Positions 12,259 to 23,465 of a stretch of DNA of 64,000 bases are shown here, piece by piece. Source of the stretch: Echinarachnius parma (lineage: Eukaryota; Echinodermata; Echinoidea; Clypeasteroida; Echinarachniidae); contig JBAMJV010007476.1 in assembly GCA_037951105.1 (NCBI GenBank), positions 62,001 through 126,000 on the forward strand, given 5' to 3'. Both the position numbers and the translations under genes were made by a program. The stretch's first letter is position 1; each line of letters begins with the position of its first letter. The notes beneath the pieces are model-generated. The model did no database searches. It had not been told where the DNA came from and saw only the letters and a list, made by a program, of their open reading frames with translations.

Positions 12259-12358
12259 ATTCCGCCATCTTGGAGTGAGTGTCCCACGCACCCAAGAGGA
12301 GTGTACGGTTACGCGTAACTGTAATTTGTGACACGGGTAACAAATGCTTGGATTTCCA
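12259..12358 (-). pseudogene. Degraded copy of glycogenin exon 2 (copy B)
   Basis: In sense it matches the first two thirds of the 11640-11781 exon (AAGCATTTGTTACCCGTGTC). The frame meets a TAA after about 17 codons and later carries small indels. Homology stops at the point equivalent to codon SLRDVG, the same breakpoint as the copy at 12472. Confidence 0.85.
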
Positions 12359-12471
12359 CTTGTATAAAATACACACAACAAACAAGGGCAAAGACGAAAC
12401 ATGTATTGGGAAATGGGAACGTTAAAAGCAAAGGATTGTAGTTTTAATAGAAATGTTTGTTTGTTTCAAAA

Positions 12472-12561
12472 TTCTGACATCTTGGAGTGACTGTCCCACG
12501 ACGAGTGCACCATTAGTGTAACGGTCATTTGTGACACGAGTAACAAACATTTGGTCTTCCA
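12472..12561 (-). pseudogene. Copy of glycogenin exon 2 with open frame (copy A)
   Basis: In sense, an intact acceptor ATTAG|TG leads into EDQMFVTRVTNDRYTNGALV and GQSLQDV, about 75% identical to the real exon. The frame stays open into unrelated sequence. No good donor follows and the second half of the exon is missing. It is best read as a partial exon duplication. If it were spliced, it would give a truncated product. Confidence 0.82.
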
Positions 12562-12738
12562 CTAATACACTAAGTTAAAAAGGGTGATTACGAATGATAA
12601 TGAACTTTAGAAACAAAATATGGTGAATTTTATTTGGTGCCACTGTTAGCAAGCATCAACGGTTGAATCATTAGAAATTAGCAAAAATTGTATGTGATTT
12701 ACACTTTTTATTCATGTCTACAAGTGGCACTTCATAAA

Positions 12739-13042
12739 TAGTGCCGAGTCCAAACGGATAGCCGTTCGGTATCCGACCGTGAAGGTCGGATACTGAATTC
12801 AAATTCTCGGATACGGATATCGAAAAAAAAAAAAATCAAAACAAAATTTTAAAAAGAAGAACAAATTTGGATTTATCCGAAATAAAAAAAAATATATAAA
12901 AAATGGTTCAACCATTTTTCAAATTTTGTTTTCAATTTTTTTTGTTATTGTTTTATTTTTACATTTCGGATAAATCCGATATCCGTCCGTTTTTACCCGG
13001 CTCATATCCAGATATCAATATATCCGGTTTGACTCAGCACTA
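12739..13042. mobile_element. 304-bp hAT-like MITE with 8-bp target duplication
   Basis: The terminal inverted repeats are TAGTGCCGAGTCCAAACGGA and the inverse of CCGGTTTGACTCAGCACTA. The perfect direct repeat TTCATAAA flanks it at 12731-12738 and 13043-13050. An 8-bp duplication and a TAG-type end fit the hAT superfamily. The interior is A/T-rich and also palindromic around TTATCCGAAAT. Confidence 0.85.
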
Positions 13043-13126
13043 TTCATAAATGTAGACCACGTTTTTCATAACATGGTTTACATAACTCTCCTTTGTGATA
13101 TCCAGGCAAATTGGTGTATAACTGTA

Positions 13127-13564
13127 TTAAAGGGTACCACCACCCAAAAATAATATTCTTATTATAGAAAGGTACCATATTTAATATTCCATTCCTTCAA
13201 CAAGTTCACAAAAATATGTTTTCAGAAAAAAATATATAATTGGAAAACGCATCACCATTCTCAACCATGCGTTCATGCGGTCTGAATTGCGTAGACTATA
13301 TGCGTGCAGAGCCAGAGCGCACTGTGCAGAGCGAATGAATCATCCGGGAATCTATTGACGTACGCGTGAAAGCATTGGCGCACTCGCAAATGCTTGGCCC
13401 GTATGGAACCAGGAAATAGCAGTGGTTCCGTAAGTGGTGGAAATTAATTGCTTTGTTTATGAATTACACAACCTTTTGCAAAATGTTGGGTATCTATTTG
13501 ATATCACAAAACGGTACCAAAACATATAATAATGTGTTGTCCTTTGCCTGGTGGTCCCCTTTAA
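13127..13564. mobile_element. Family C MITE (TTAAAGGGTACCACC ends)
   Basis: About 438 bp, TTAAAGGGTACCACCACCC at one end and GCCTGGTGGTCCCCTTTAA at the other. A second full copy lies in inverted orientation at 27910-28324 and a fragment at 30111-30210. No open frame is conserved between copies. Confidence 0.88.
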
Positions 13565-13924
13565 CTATTTTGGTTGGACAAATAGTTGAATAGCCTTCTC
13601 AATCTCAGTACTAAAACTAGTGCAATAAACCCTCTATGTGTAGACCTGTATAAAGCAATCATAAGGTCATCTTGGGGCAAAAGGGAGGGCTAAAGAATGC
13701 ATGCATATCATAGTATTGTTGACTTGTGGAGTTTGAGGTCATGGGCAAATTTGGCCTCATATGTCTGAATACATAATGTATGTACATGTACATACTGTAG
13801 ATAGACCAGACAGGTTTGACTGTAGTCCTCTATAAACAAGAATCCAATATAAAATTGTAAATAAATATATATATATTTTTTAATTAACACGCAATATGCA
13901 ACATGGCCAATTTACAATGCAACA

Positions 13925-14075
13925 GGGATGGAAATATACAGGGGCTGAGGGCGATTTTGCCCCCTAATTTTCAAATTAGCCCCCTGAAATCAGTAGGTAG
14001 CCCCTATATTATGTGAAACATTTCTGGATATCCATCAGATTGGAAAAGTAGCCCCCTAAAATAAAATATTATTTC
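13925..14075. repeat. AGCCCCCT-type interspersed repeat
   Basis: It reads ATTTTGCCCCCTAATTTTCA, then ATCAGTAGGTAGCCCCTA. Similar stretches lie at 8815-8960 and 15355-15440. Its nature is unknown. Confidence 0.6.
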
Positions 14076-14559
14076 CTGCATTGCAATGCAATAGGAGACC
14101 TGTATCAAGAATGTCAACACAAAATAACATAGTCAAATCAAATTCATGAAAACAAATATATTCGGTCCACCACATAATTACATTCATTGTTCAGACCTGG
14201 CCACTTGCCAATTGCCATTCATAACATTAGTGTGGAGCCCTAGTTCATGACGTTACGCATCCATGTTTGGAACAGCCTAGAATATAAGGTGTGACAGATG
14301 GAAACAGGGTTCATTCTTTCAAGAAACGTGTGCATCAGCACCTTTTACAAAAGTCATCAAGTATCTCTGCCTCAGGGCTTCTCTGAAATTACAGGTGCAA
14401 TAAGAACCATTGATTGGCCTAGTTGAGGATGTCTTTAGTAGCTTCTTTTTTTTTTTCTTTTTTTTTTTTTTGGGGGGGGGGGGGGCACCTATATTTCAGT
14501 TTGATACATCTCGCCTTATATATGGACTATTGTTTACTTTGTATAGCATGTCATATCAT

Positions 14560-15095
14560 ATTTCTGAACAAAACCTATAAAGTCTAATAATCTGCTTTAT
14601 AAACACAAAGCCTAGGATACATTGTACAGCATAAATGTACATCAAATGTACACCATGGTGTTATATCATTGTTATGACTACAGACTACAGTACATGTAGC
14701 TCTTGTGATCATAATTTTAAACAAATAAAAAAACCTAAAGGCTACTACTCTGCTTTATATTACGCAAGGACTTACAGTATACATAAAATGTACAACTTGG
14801 TGTTTAATATATATATTTAATATATATATTGTTATGTCTAGCTCTTGTGATCATATTTTCAAACAAAACCTTTAAAGTCTACTTATCTGCTTCATATTAC
14901 ACAAGGCCTATACATTGTAGTATGTATAAAATGTACGACATGAACATTATATCATTGTTATGACTAGCTCTTGTGATCATATTTTAAAACATAACTGACT
15001 ACTAATCTGCTTTATTACACAATGCCTATAATTATACAGTATACATAAAATGTACAACATGGTGTGTAATATCACCGTTATCACTAGCTCTTGCG
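14560..15095. repeat. Tandem array, about 4-5 units of 120-150 bp
   Basis: Diverged units share ATCTGCTTTATATTAC, ATACATAAAATGTACAAC and TAGCTCTTGTGATCATATTT. An (AT)n patch at 14805-14830 interrupts one unit. No coding function is seen. Confidence 0.85.
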
Positions 15096-15555
15096 ACATG
15101 CATGCAAGCTATGCCTGCCCAGATAGTCGGAGCATGGACCCACCATGGTCGGAGGTGCATGCAAGGTGTACATGTTTGGTTGTACAAAGACCGCCAGTGC
15201 ATAGATCTACATTTTATACGTGTACCATCTACCCATCTCCAATTCTGTGTATCCATTCAATATGTCTGGAATTCCTGAATGATAACATCAGTGGTTCAGC
15301 TTCTGGAGCATGCATCACCCTTGCTGTGCAGTGCAATTTGCATCAGTGAAAAAAATACACGGGGGCTCTGGGCGAATTCGCCCCCTGAAATTCCAAAAAG
15401 AGCCCCTGAAAATCATAAAAGAGCCCCCGTAAAAATGCATACTGTAACATATTTTAGAGTGCTGCATTTTTTTATGAACAGAGTTTATAGTATAGAATGG
15501 AAAAATGTGATTTATGAAAGTTGAATACAAATACCAGCTCATTGAATTCAGAAGA

Positions 15556-15787
15556 AGATTTTTATTTTTAAATGTTTACAATTTTTCAACAAATTTCCAA
15601 AGAGGTTTAAAAATAGTTATTGATGATCTCTCTATTTTATCATTATTTCAACAAAACATCACAAAGTATGCATTTGAAACCAATGCTTTTTTAGATGGCT
15701 CTTTTTTAATGATAACAGGCTTTTTACTTAGTCGTTTGTAATTTTGGTTACTAAAGCTCAGCCTTACCAAAACTGTACTACCCTTTA
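15556..15787. mobile_element. Family B MITE, truncated
   Basis: It matches the second half of the family B element (GATGATCTCTCTATTTTATC, ending ACCAAAACTGTACTACCC). The first half is missing. Confidence 0.82.
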
Positions 15788-15841
15788 ATACACAAATTCA
15801 TTTAAATTGTAGTTATTAAATATAAACATTAAAAAGACAAT

Positions 15842-15860
15842 TAACCCTAACCCTAACCCT
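15842..15860. repeat. Interstitial telomere-like (CCCTAA)3
   Basis: Three tandem CCCTAA units, the telomere repeat of deuterostomes. It is too short to be more than a curiosity. Confidence 0.8.
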
Positions 15861-16071
15861 ATAGTAGTCAAGGTAGGCAAGTATAATCAATCATTCAAAA
15901 CTTTTTCAATTTTGCTTGCCTGAAACAAATTGTTGCTGGACCAAAGCAAAATCTTTGTAAGTCTGATTATATTTGGTTGCCAGGTCGGGCAAGTACAAAT
16001 TTTGCTTAAAATAATGAAATGTCTGTGGCTCATTTTTTGGTTGCCTTTTTTAATGCTTGTTTCTGGAAAGT

Positions 16072-16231
16072 GCTTATTTCGGTCAAGCACTTATTTCGGG
16101 CAAGCGCTTATTTTGGGTATGCGCTTATTTTGGGCATGCGCTTATTTTGGGCAAGTGCTCATTTCGGGCAAGCGCTTTTTTCGGGCAAGCGCTTGTTTTG
16201 GGTAAGTGCTTATCACGGACAAGTGCTCATC
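16072..16231. repeat. 17-bp tandem array, nine copies
   Basis: Units of GCTTATTTTGGGCAAGC with scattered C/T and A/T changes. Because 17 is not a multiple of three, all frames carry similar pseudo-peptides. It seems to have grown from the edge of a GGGCAAG-type repeat copy at 15870-16010. Confidence 0.93.
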
Positions 16232-16781
16232 TAGAGTCCTGCCCTAGTGCATTCAATAAATATCCAATTGGAATTCCTGAACTACTGTACATGTATGTAG
16301 AGGCGTGACTTGACTTTCTGGGGCACCCACCACCCTTGCTGCATACATGTATGTAGCAGTCTTACACTAAGTGTATGGTGAATGAGTGCTACATGCAAAT
16401 ACAGACTGTATGTAACTTGGGTGTACTGCTGTTTATCAAAAGGTTAGATAAATTGTACAAGTAATCCACTATACTCTCAAAAGGGTAGACCTATATAAAG
16501 GGCATATATTGCATACAGCATGCCATATGTATGTTTATAAACACTTCATGAAAATATGTCTCATCTGTATCATCAGAACTTACATCATTCCGTCTAGTCC
16601 TTATTTCTGTACAGTATGAGTGCTAACAAATAAATTTCATTTCAGGGCCATAGAATTTTGTTATGTTTTTCTTTGATTGGGTCCACCAGATTTACAACAT
16701 TGCTGTAAGGTTAGTCTTGACTCTTACATCCCATTCATACTTGCGACTGGCTCAGCACTGGCTGAAGTATGAAACAGTGGC

Positions 16782-17677
16782 TTAAAGGGGTAGTTCAGTT
16801 TTGGTAGAGAGGGCGCTGCACAACACAATTTTTTTGTGAGGTAATGAAAAACTGAGTGTTGAATTTGAAAGAACATGCAATTTTAATGGCAGAATAAACT
16901 TTATTTGGTCAAAATCGGTTCAGAAATGGCTGAAATATCAATAAATACGATGATTTTTTGATTTTTTTTTTTTAAAGGCTTACACTTTATCAAACATTTT
17001 CAAAAGCGGTTTTTAAATAGTTGTTGATGATCTCTCTATTTAATCATTATTTCAACAAAACATCACATGCATAATTTTGTATGAAAAATGGTTGAAACCA
17101 ATGCCTTATTAGAGAACGCCCTCTTGTGTTTTAATGGCGCTTTTTGAAACAGGCTTTTTACTTAAAGGGATCTAGTAACTTTGTTGACATGTGCACAAAT
17201 TGATGAAGGGTTGATGCAATGTATATTGTTGTTATCTCATATGTCCACAGGGTATTGTGTGAAAATTTCAAGTCAAATGGACATTGCATGGCCAAGTAAT
17301 GAGCGAAAATGCAAAGTGATATTCACTGACTCACTGCACTCACTTTGTACACGGTAAGAAAAACTCCGGGGGAGTTTTTCTTATCTGAATACTTCAATCG
17401 TACATATCTTTGTAACGAAAGTGAAATTTGAAAAACCGAAACCGGTCCCATGATTGTATTGTTAATACGAATACAACAAGGTATGATGGAACCGCTAGAA
17501 TTACAATTTTATTTTGAGGATTTGGACAATGTTACTACCTGTAAGTCCCTTTAATAGTCGTTTGTATTTTTGTATACCTTTCGAGCATGGTGGGGTTATA
17601 AATATTAGTTTATAATGTTACTGTGCAGGTTTTGGTTACTAAAGTTCAGCCTTACCAAAACTGTACTACCCCTTTAA
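16782..17677. mobile_element. Family B MITE with 7-bp target duplication
   Basis: Its ends are TTAAAGGGGTAGTTCAGTTT and ACTGTACTACCCCTTTAA. CAGTGGC occurs directly on both sides (16775-16781 and 17678-17684). Without the nested family A element it is about 500 bp, like the uninterrupted copy at 30291-30836. Confidence 0.88.
17162..17554. mobile_element. Family A MITE inserted in family B
   Basis: Its ends are TTAAAGGGATCTAGTAACTT and the inverse of CCTGTAAGTCCCTTTAA. It splits the family B word CTTTTTACTTAGTCGTTTG. This is the best copy for judging the insertion site. Both a TA and a TTAA target remain possible because the termini are themselves TTAA. Confidence 0.88.
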
Positions 17678-17898
17678 CAGTGGCCTGGATTGCGCATGCG
17701 CATTACGATCTTGTTAGATCAACACGCGCGCTCTGTGCACAGGTTTTGACGTCACAATACAATAGGGTTCACTGTACTACTTGTCCATTGTTGATGCCTA
17801 GTATGAATGGGTAGACATCTTATCCCAGGCCAGGGCCAGGCCAGTGCCTAGCCAGTGCCTAGCCAGTGCTAGACGCAAGTATGAATGGGGTGTTAGAA

Positions 17899-19247
17899 GA
17901 GTGTATTCTCAAAATGTGACACACGATATAGGCACATGCACAACAGTTAGAATGAACATGGATGGGCCTGGATCAAAGCACCAATACAGACATACATTGT
18001 ACATATGTACATGTAATGTTGGGTGGAGCAGGCTGTGCATAGACAATGCATATGTGGCAAAGTTCAGAGCCTTGCCATCCATGCGTTGTCAATGTACTCT
18101 GTTGCTCCAAGGAAACGGGCATGTATGGTGTGTAAATCTAGCAAACATATTCATGAACATTTCCAGGCCCTAGAAATACATTGTATCTACAGGTCCAACT
18201 AGGTTAGAAGCACTTGGTATAAACTATGAAGTATTACAATGTAGGTTAGGCACACAATCCTACGTGCTCTTGTAGCGAGTCAAAAATATTCCACTTGATA
18301 AACAAGTTCCCTAGATCTTGACCCTGACTAAAAATGGATTCACACTTTGACCATTCTTACTAATTTATTGACTCAAGTACAGTATGTACAAGAAAAGTAC
18401 GATCTTTACATCCGCCCTTGCTTGACTATTTACTCTCCACGCTCCCCAAGGTCTTCAATGTACCGACTGTGTTTTTATCTTATACGTTGCATTTTGGCTT
18501 TCATCAATCAATTATAGTTATTCAAGTCTGGGTCTCTGCCTCTTTGACTTTCCAAGGAATATTAGATTTTTTTCTATAATTTAATAATTCCATTTCTTAT
18601 CCTTATAAATCCAAATGGAAGAAATTCTGTTTTTTGCCTTGTGGCCAAGGGACTTAAAAATTCAGCTCGTGGCCACCATTTTCTCATTTGTTCTAAATTG
18701 TACTGACCCAACTTGGCAATCAAGTAAAACAGCATTCGTCATGTTGTACAGTTTACTATTAGGCAATATCAAATTTCCATTCAACAGTTGAAAAAAAGCA
18801 CTGCGTTCAACTTGAACGCAGTGCTTTTTTGGAAGCCTCGCTATGGAGTCAGAAAACATCTGGACTGGAAATAATCTTTCTTTTTTTCTACATTTTGAGT
18901 TGGTAATTATTATAAAATTATATAAATTGTGGATCACATTAAGTTTTTTTTTCATTTGCTGGTAAATGGAAGGAGGAATCACTAAGCTTAGGAATCAGCC
19001 AGCAAAAATATTTTTGTGCTGGATAGTGCAACAAGCAGTCCGTAGGTTTTGCTCCGACAACACAATATGCACCTATTTGGCAGAGGCCAACGTCACGTCA
19101 CTAAACGTACGTATACGGTATACTATACCGTATACGGCAACCGCGCGCGCGCGGATTAAGTTTGTATCATTTATCTAACCTTTTGATAAACAGCAGTATA
19201 CCCAAGTTACATACGGTCTGTTTTTGCAAGTACCAAACTAAAATTTG
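17899..19247. other. Non-coding; one perfect 39-bp palindrome
   Basis: No gene or known repeat was seen apart from the dyad at 18792-18830, where AAAAAAGCACTGCGTTCAA is followed by one base and its exact inverse. An open frame on the minus strand at 18662-18982 crosses it and has no supporting features. Confidence 0.55.
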
Positions 19248-19580
19248 TTTTGATTAAAAGAAGGCATTCGATCATTCGAACCCGAGACCTCCAGATTGCT
19301 AGACTGGTGCTCTTCCGACTGAGCTATAGAAAACCCTAGATGGTGCTTGTCCTTGAAACCACTTAATTCTCATATATCCCCAAGTTGATTTGTATCCCTC
19401 GGGTTTATGTCAGGTTCATAATAGCTTCTGACCATTCAGGCAATGAGAATTAAGGGGTTTCAGGGACGAGCACCGTCTAGGGTTTTCTATAGCTCAGTCG
19501 GAAGAGCACCAGTCTAGCAATCTGGAGGTCTTGGGTTCGAATCCCGTTGGAATCCCATTTTCTTTGCCTTCTTTTATTCA
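19248..19580. mobile_element. Inverted-repeat element with tRNA-like arms
   Basis: The arms at about 19248-19380 and 19445-19580 are inverse copies. Each contains a tRNA-like block: box A TAGCTCAGTCGGAAGAGC, anticodon loop CTAGCAA (would be AGC, alanine), box B GGGTTCGAATCCC. The 7-base acceptor ends do not pair properly, so these are tRNA-derived and not functional tRNA genes. The outer ends share AATAAAAGAAGGCA. Confidence 0.75.
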
Positions 19581-20400
19581 ATCACAATATATTTCTGGTC
19601 AGTTTCTCTATAGTTTGAATTAAAATATTTTTTGCATAATTACTGGGGCACTTTTACGATTTTAGGGAGCTAAATCGCCTTGAGCCACCTTGTATTTTTT
19701 CACTAAAGGTTGTTTACTGATTAGTGTGTGTTTGCGTAGATTTTGTGAATAAAATATAAAGAAAGTGAACATGTTTTTTACACCTTCGTTTTTCTAAAAA
19801 ATAGTGGTAATCCGCCAGTTTGCATCCGCATTGTGCAATGTATCCAGTCAGCATATTCAGCGCATCTGATGTTCAAAGGGGCAGACAGCGTATAACAGAT
19901 AAGTTAACACTCAAGTCAAGTGGCTCCGGGAAACATCATATCTAATTATTTATTGGACTAGCTGCATTAGCCCCATTCTTTTTTTTCTTTAAATGCGTGT
20001 ATAATTTTAGAATTTGGATTAAATGACAAGATGGGATGCAAAATATGATTGTATATATTTTTCTTATGAAGATGACATCATTCATTGACCTGTCTGTACA
20101 TCATTATTTTATTGTCTGAATTTGTCTGCCAGTTACGGCTAAATTTATATCTTCTTTTGAAATGTGGACAATAAAATGCATCTTATTCTTTATCTTTACA
20201 TGCCAGACATGCTGAACTCTTGTCACCGAGCCTGAGCTTCAGGCTTCGCCTTCGGCTTCGCAGAATTTCACAAATAATAAACAGAAATCAGAATGTGGGT
20301 CACATTTTATTGCAATTTTTAATTAGACACGTTGGCCCTAATACGCTAATGTATGCCTACTTACACTTACTTTTACAACGTACTATCTAACTAAGCGAAC
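19581..20400. other. Non-coding, nothing recognised
   Basis: AT-rich sequence without a supported gene. A small GC-rich run AGGCTTCGCCTTCGGCTTCGC at 20240-20262 is the only local oddity. Confidence 0.5.
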
Positions 20401-20409
20401 TATACTCAT

Positions 20410-21155
20410 TTATAACACGGCTCTGGTAAATTCAGTAACGTGATTGGTTAAATCCTGTCACGTGACTATTCATTAAATTTCAACAAACATGCACGACCGT
20501 GCAAAACAGGGTGCAACCCCATGCATTACTCGTTTTCGTTGCGCAACTTTTTGCACGGCTATGACGTCACAATGCTTGTTTACATAGTTCTATCGGAGAC
20601 AAGCTTGCGAAAGTGATTTTAAAAAAGATGGAAAAAGCTTCGTTTTGTAAATTATCGGTATTGTAGTAAATCAATCTTAGCAGTTTCGTAAATTATATGG
20701 TATGTGGTTTGATATTGGTAAGTTTTGGAATGGAAATGCATAAAATGCTTTGATAATTCTCATTTTACGGGACATTTTTTTCGGCAATTTCTGGTGGACT
20801 GCGTTTGATCTGCTGAGCTTCACATTCAGTGAAGCGAGTGCAGGTATATAGTCGGATGGTGAATTTTGTAAATTCATATTCACACTCTAGAGGGTAGATA
20901 GACTGGGTTTGTGGCATGGCAAGTCTGTTTTTAAAAATCCAGCAAAATAAACGATTCCGTGGTTGAGCTCGTGTTATAAAACAAATAATACACGGTCTCA
21001 ATTATCGTGCATCATGTAAATGCATCGCGCTCTCGGCTCTGTTAGCTGTGCGTTGCGCACTCGGCTACGCCTCGTGCGCAACGCACAGCTAACAGAGCCT
21101 CGCGTGCGATGCATTTACACAATGCACTCTAGACAGTGTATTATTTGTATAATAT
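20410..21155. mobile_element. Long MITE with terminal hairpin, copy 1
   Basis: It starts ACGGCTCTGGTAAATTCAGT and ends in a large hairpin (about 20975-21155) whose arms carry ATGTAAATGCATCG and TCTGTTAGCTGTGCGTTGCG. A second copy lies at 43020-43762. The pair share most of about 740 bp with some internal change. The short minus-strand open frames here are not conserved in the second copy. Confidence 0.8.
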
Positions 21156-21161
21156 GGAGTA

Positions 21162-21180
21162 CGACACACACACACACACA

Positions 21181-21220
<40 letters not shown>

Positions 21221-21233
21221 TACACACACAAAT

Positions 21234-21308
<75 letters not shown>
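21162..21308. repeat. (CA)n / (CACG)n microsatellite
   Basis: A CA run, then an ACGC-type run at 21181-21220, then a pure CA run of about 65 bp. All frames across it are artefacts. Confidence 0.97.
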
Positions 21309-21309
<1 letters not shown>

Positions 21310-23340
21310 TTTGCATCTTACGCTGTAGCTGTAGGCATGATTTTTTTTATTGAGACGCCTATATTTCATAGGGCAACATTGCATGATAAATGGTGATATA
21401 AATTGTAGTTTCCGATAGGAATCGAAAGTAGAGTTTTGCCTGCTAATTCCTAAGGAGGTTACATATATCATATAAATAGTCCTATTCATATTCCAAGTGG
21501 TTGGACAGTACTATCATTTAAGCATATTATAAGTACACAAGCGAATCAATCACACAGCATTACATGGCGTATTTGTCTTGGAGCATACGCATGTCATATA
21601 GGTATGTTGCTTTTTAATTTGTATCTGATTATTGGATAACCTTCTTTTTTGTTATTAGTATTGCTGATATCAAAATAATGAGGAAAATGTAGCGATAATA
21701 CTGTTCGTTAAATTACGTAGTAGTGTTAGATTTTCAAACCTGTTTAACATTGTTTTTATGCGGGAAAATATTGTTGAATAATGTATCAGACTATATCATT
21801 GTTATGATGACATATGTATATAATATTATTGTCAGTTTGTACTTTTGCAGTACGTGTAACATAACTATTTATTGTGTAACGTTAGTTTGGAAAATGAATT
21901 AACTTGAGTTTTAATACAACATCGCACTTACAGTTGGGCTTTTGTTCATGAAAACATTTAATTAGAATAATTGGAATAATTAACTTCGATTATAGACTAC
22001 TAATAATTGCCAAAAATGTTATTTCTTGATCAAGCAATTTGGAACAGTTGCGTGAACGTTCTATGAATTTCAGCACGATATCAATGCATAAAGGGAATGG
22101 TCTTTGCCAAAGGCGTCGATTTCTTCTCGCCATTGCGGGGATGATACGTCACTTCGACCATCTTCGGCAGGGGAGCGAAGCGACTAACCTAGCAGCACGC
22201 CTGGGATTTTATGACCGGGGGGGGGGGGGGCAGGGGGTTAAAAAATATTTTTTAACCGAATGACATCTGAAGTCAAAGGACATTGATTGAGTTCACGTTG
22301 CACACTTGGCTAGCACTTTGGTAAGAATCATTTATAAGAGTGTGGAGTAGGGACCTATTTAGCCCCATGACAGGGCAATTATGTGCACACAATTGCAGGC
22401 CACTCTGGTGGAACCCTGAATGGAATCAGTCAAGGGACACCCACATTGGGAATCTCATTTGGGGTCCAGGAAGCTTTTGGATTGTAAATATCCAGAACTA
22501 AAGATATTGTCTATTTATAATGTAAATAGGCAAAATAGTTGCTCAATTTAGTGGGCATTGCGAGAAGTCCTGAATAAAATGGTAACTAGGGGACCAGGTC
22601 AAATAACCTTAATGGGAGTCCAGGGGGCGCAGCCGCCGGAAGATCTTAGATGTGGGCCGTTTAGTACTCTCAAGATGCGGTTTAATTAAAGAAGACTACT
22701 GTATCAACTTTTCACATAATGAATGAGAGGAGGTAATTTCCCTTCATTTTAATGTTTTTTTTTTTTTTAACCCCAATTATTGGGTCGGGGGGGGGGGGGG
22801 GGTGGAATAATAATACAGGCCATCCCCACCTCAAATATTGTGGGATATATCCCATCCCCCCCCCCCCCCCTTCCCTCGTTATTGACGCCCATGGTCTTTG
22901 TATAGGCTAACTGACAAAAGGTGGATATCTTAACAATATCATGAAATAAACCCTTTGATTTATTTTTCATTCATTGCCTTTCTAGACCAAACAAGTTGGG
23001 AGCAGTCGGGTATATGACAACGCTGAACATCGCATGGATGTCCCAACAAGATATCATTGACTCGACTTGTTCGTTATGACTGAGACCAATCAGATAGGCC
23101 AGTCCCATCAGATAGACAACCTTTCTGGAACGCATGACCAACGGCAACCTCGTGGATTGTGTAGAGTGAAACTATCGGGAAATTATACATAGGAAGGAAA
23201 CTGATTAAAGATAATCGGCTGGCAACCATGGCAACGGACCTTTGGAACTGAGACATGTAATTATGTGACACATAATATTCTACGTTCTCACATATTATCA
23301 AGCCTATACCGACCTTCCATGTCACATTCGGTAGATAAAA
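21309..23340. other. Non-coding upstream flank of the orphan gene
   Basis: No gene was recognised. It contains G and C homopolymer runs at 22218-22230, 22788-22802 and 22856-22870. GGGGGCGCAGCCGCCGGAAG at 22623-22642 suggests old transposon debris. Confidence 0.5.
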
Positions 23341-23362
23341 GGAAACATACAGAAGCGTCTGA

Positions 23363-23370
23363 TATATATA
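23363..23370 (+). promoter_or_regulatory. TATA-like box
   Basis: TATATATA lies about 95 bp upstream of the ATG at 23466. Transcription would start near 23393-23400, giving a short unspliced leader of roughly 70 bases. Inference from position only. Confidence 0.4.
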
Positions 23371-23465
23371 CATAAAAAGTCAAACTCTTCTTGTATCGTC
23401 CGCTAGTTTATCTCTGACAATCAAATCAAATCTGACTTAACCAACTTAAATCGAATAATTAGCAA

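Larger units (their letters stand above)
16722..17898. mobile_element. Three-level nest of MITEs, outer element
   Basis: The outer inverted ends are TCTTACATCCCATTCATACT and the inverse of AAGTATGAATGGGGTGTTAGA, each followed by TTGCG..CTGGC. A family B element (16782-17677) is inserted in it, and a family A element (17162-17554) is inserted in that. Removing the inserts leaves an outer element of about 280 bp. Confidence 0.8.

Noticed and set aside
15032-15349. Overlapping frames of 74 and 99 residues on opposite strands
   Set aside because: They lie at the end of a tandem array, do not recur between its units and show no motif.
19290-19560. Two functional tRNA-Ala(AGC) genes, head to head
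   Set aside because: Box A, the anticodon loop and box B look right, but the acceptor ends do not pair and the outer flanks are inverted copies, so they are tRNA-derived repeats.
21020-21489. HTHTHT and VCVCVC frames around 21.1-21.3 kb, and similar ones at 1.2, 4.4, 26.4, 43.9 and 61.5 kb
   Set aside because: These are translations of CA or ATC microsatellites in both directions, with no coding signature.
22039-22263. 74-residue plus-strand frame with RRRFLLAIAG
   Set aside because: It ends in a G homopolymer, has no start context or neighbours, and resembles transposon debris.
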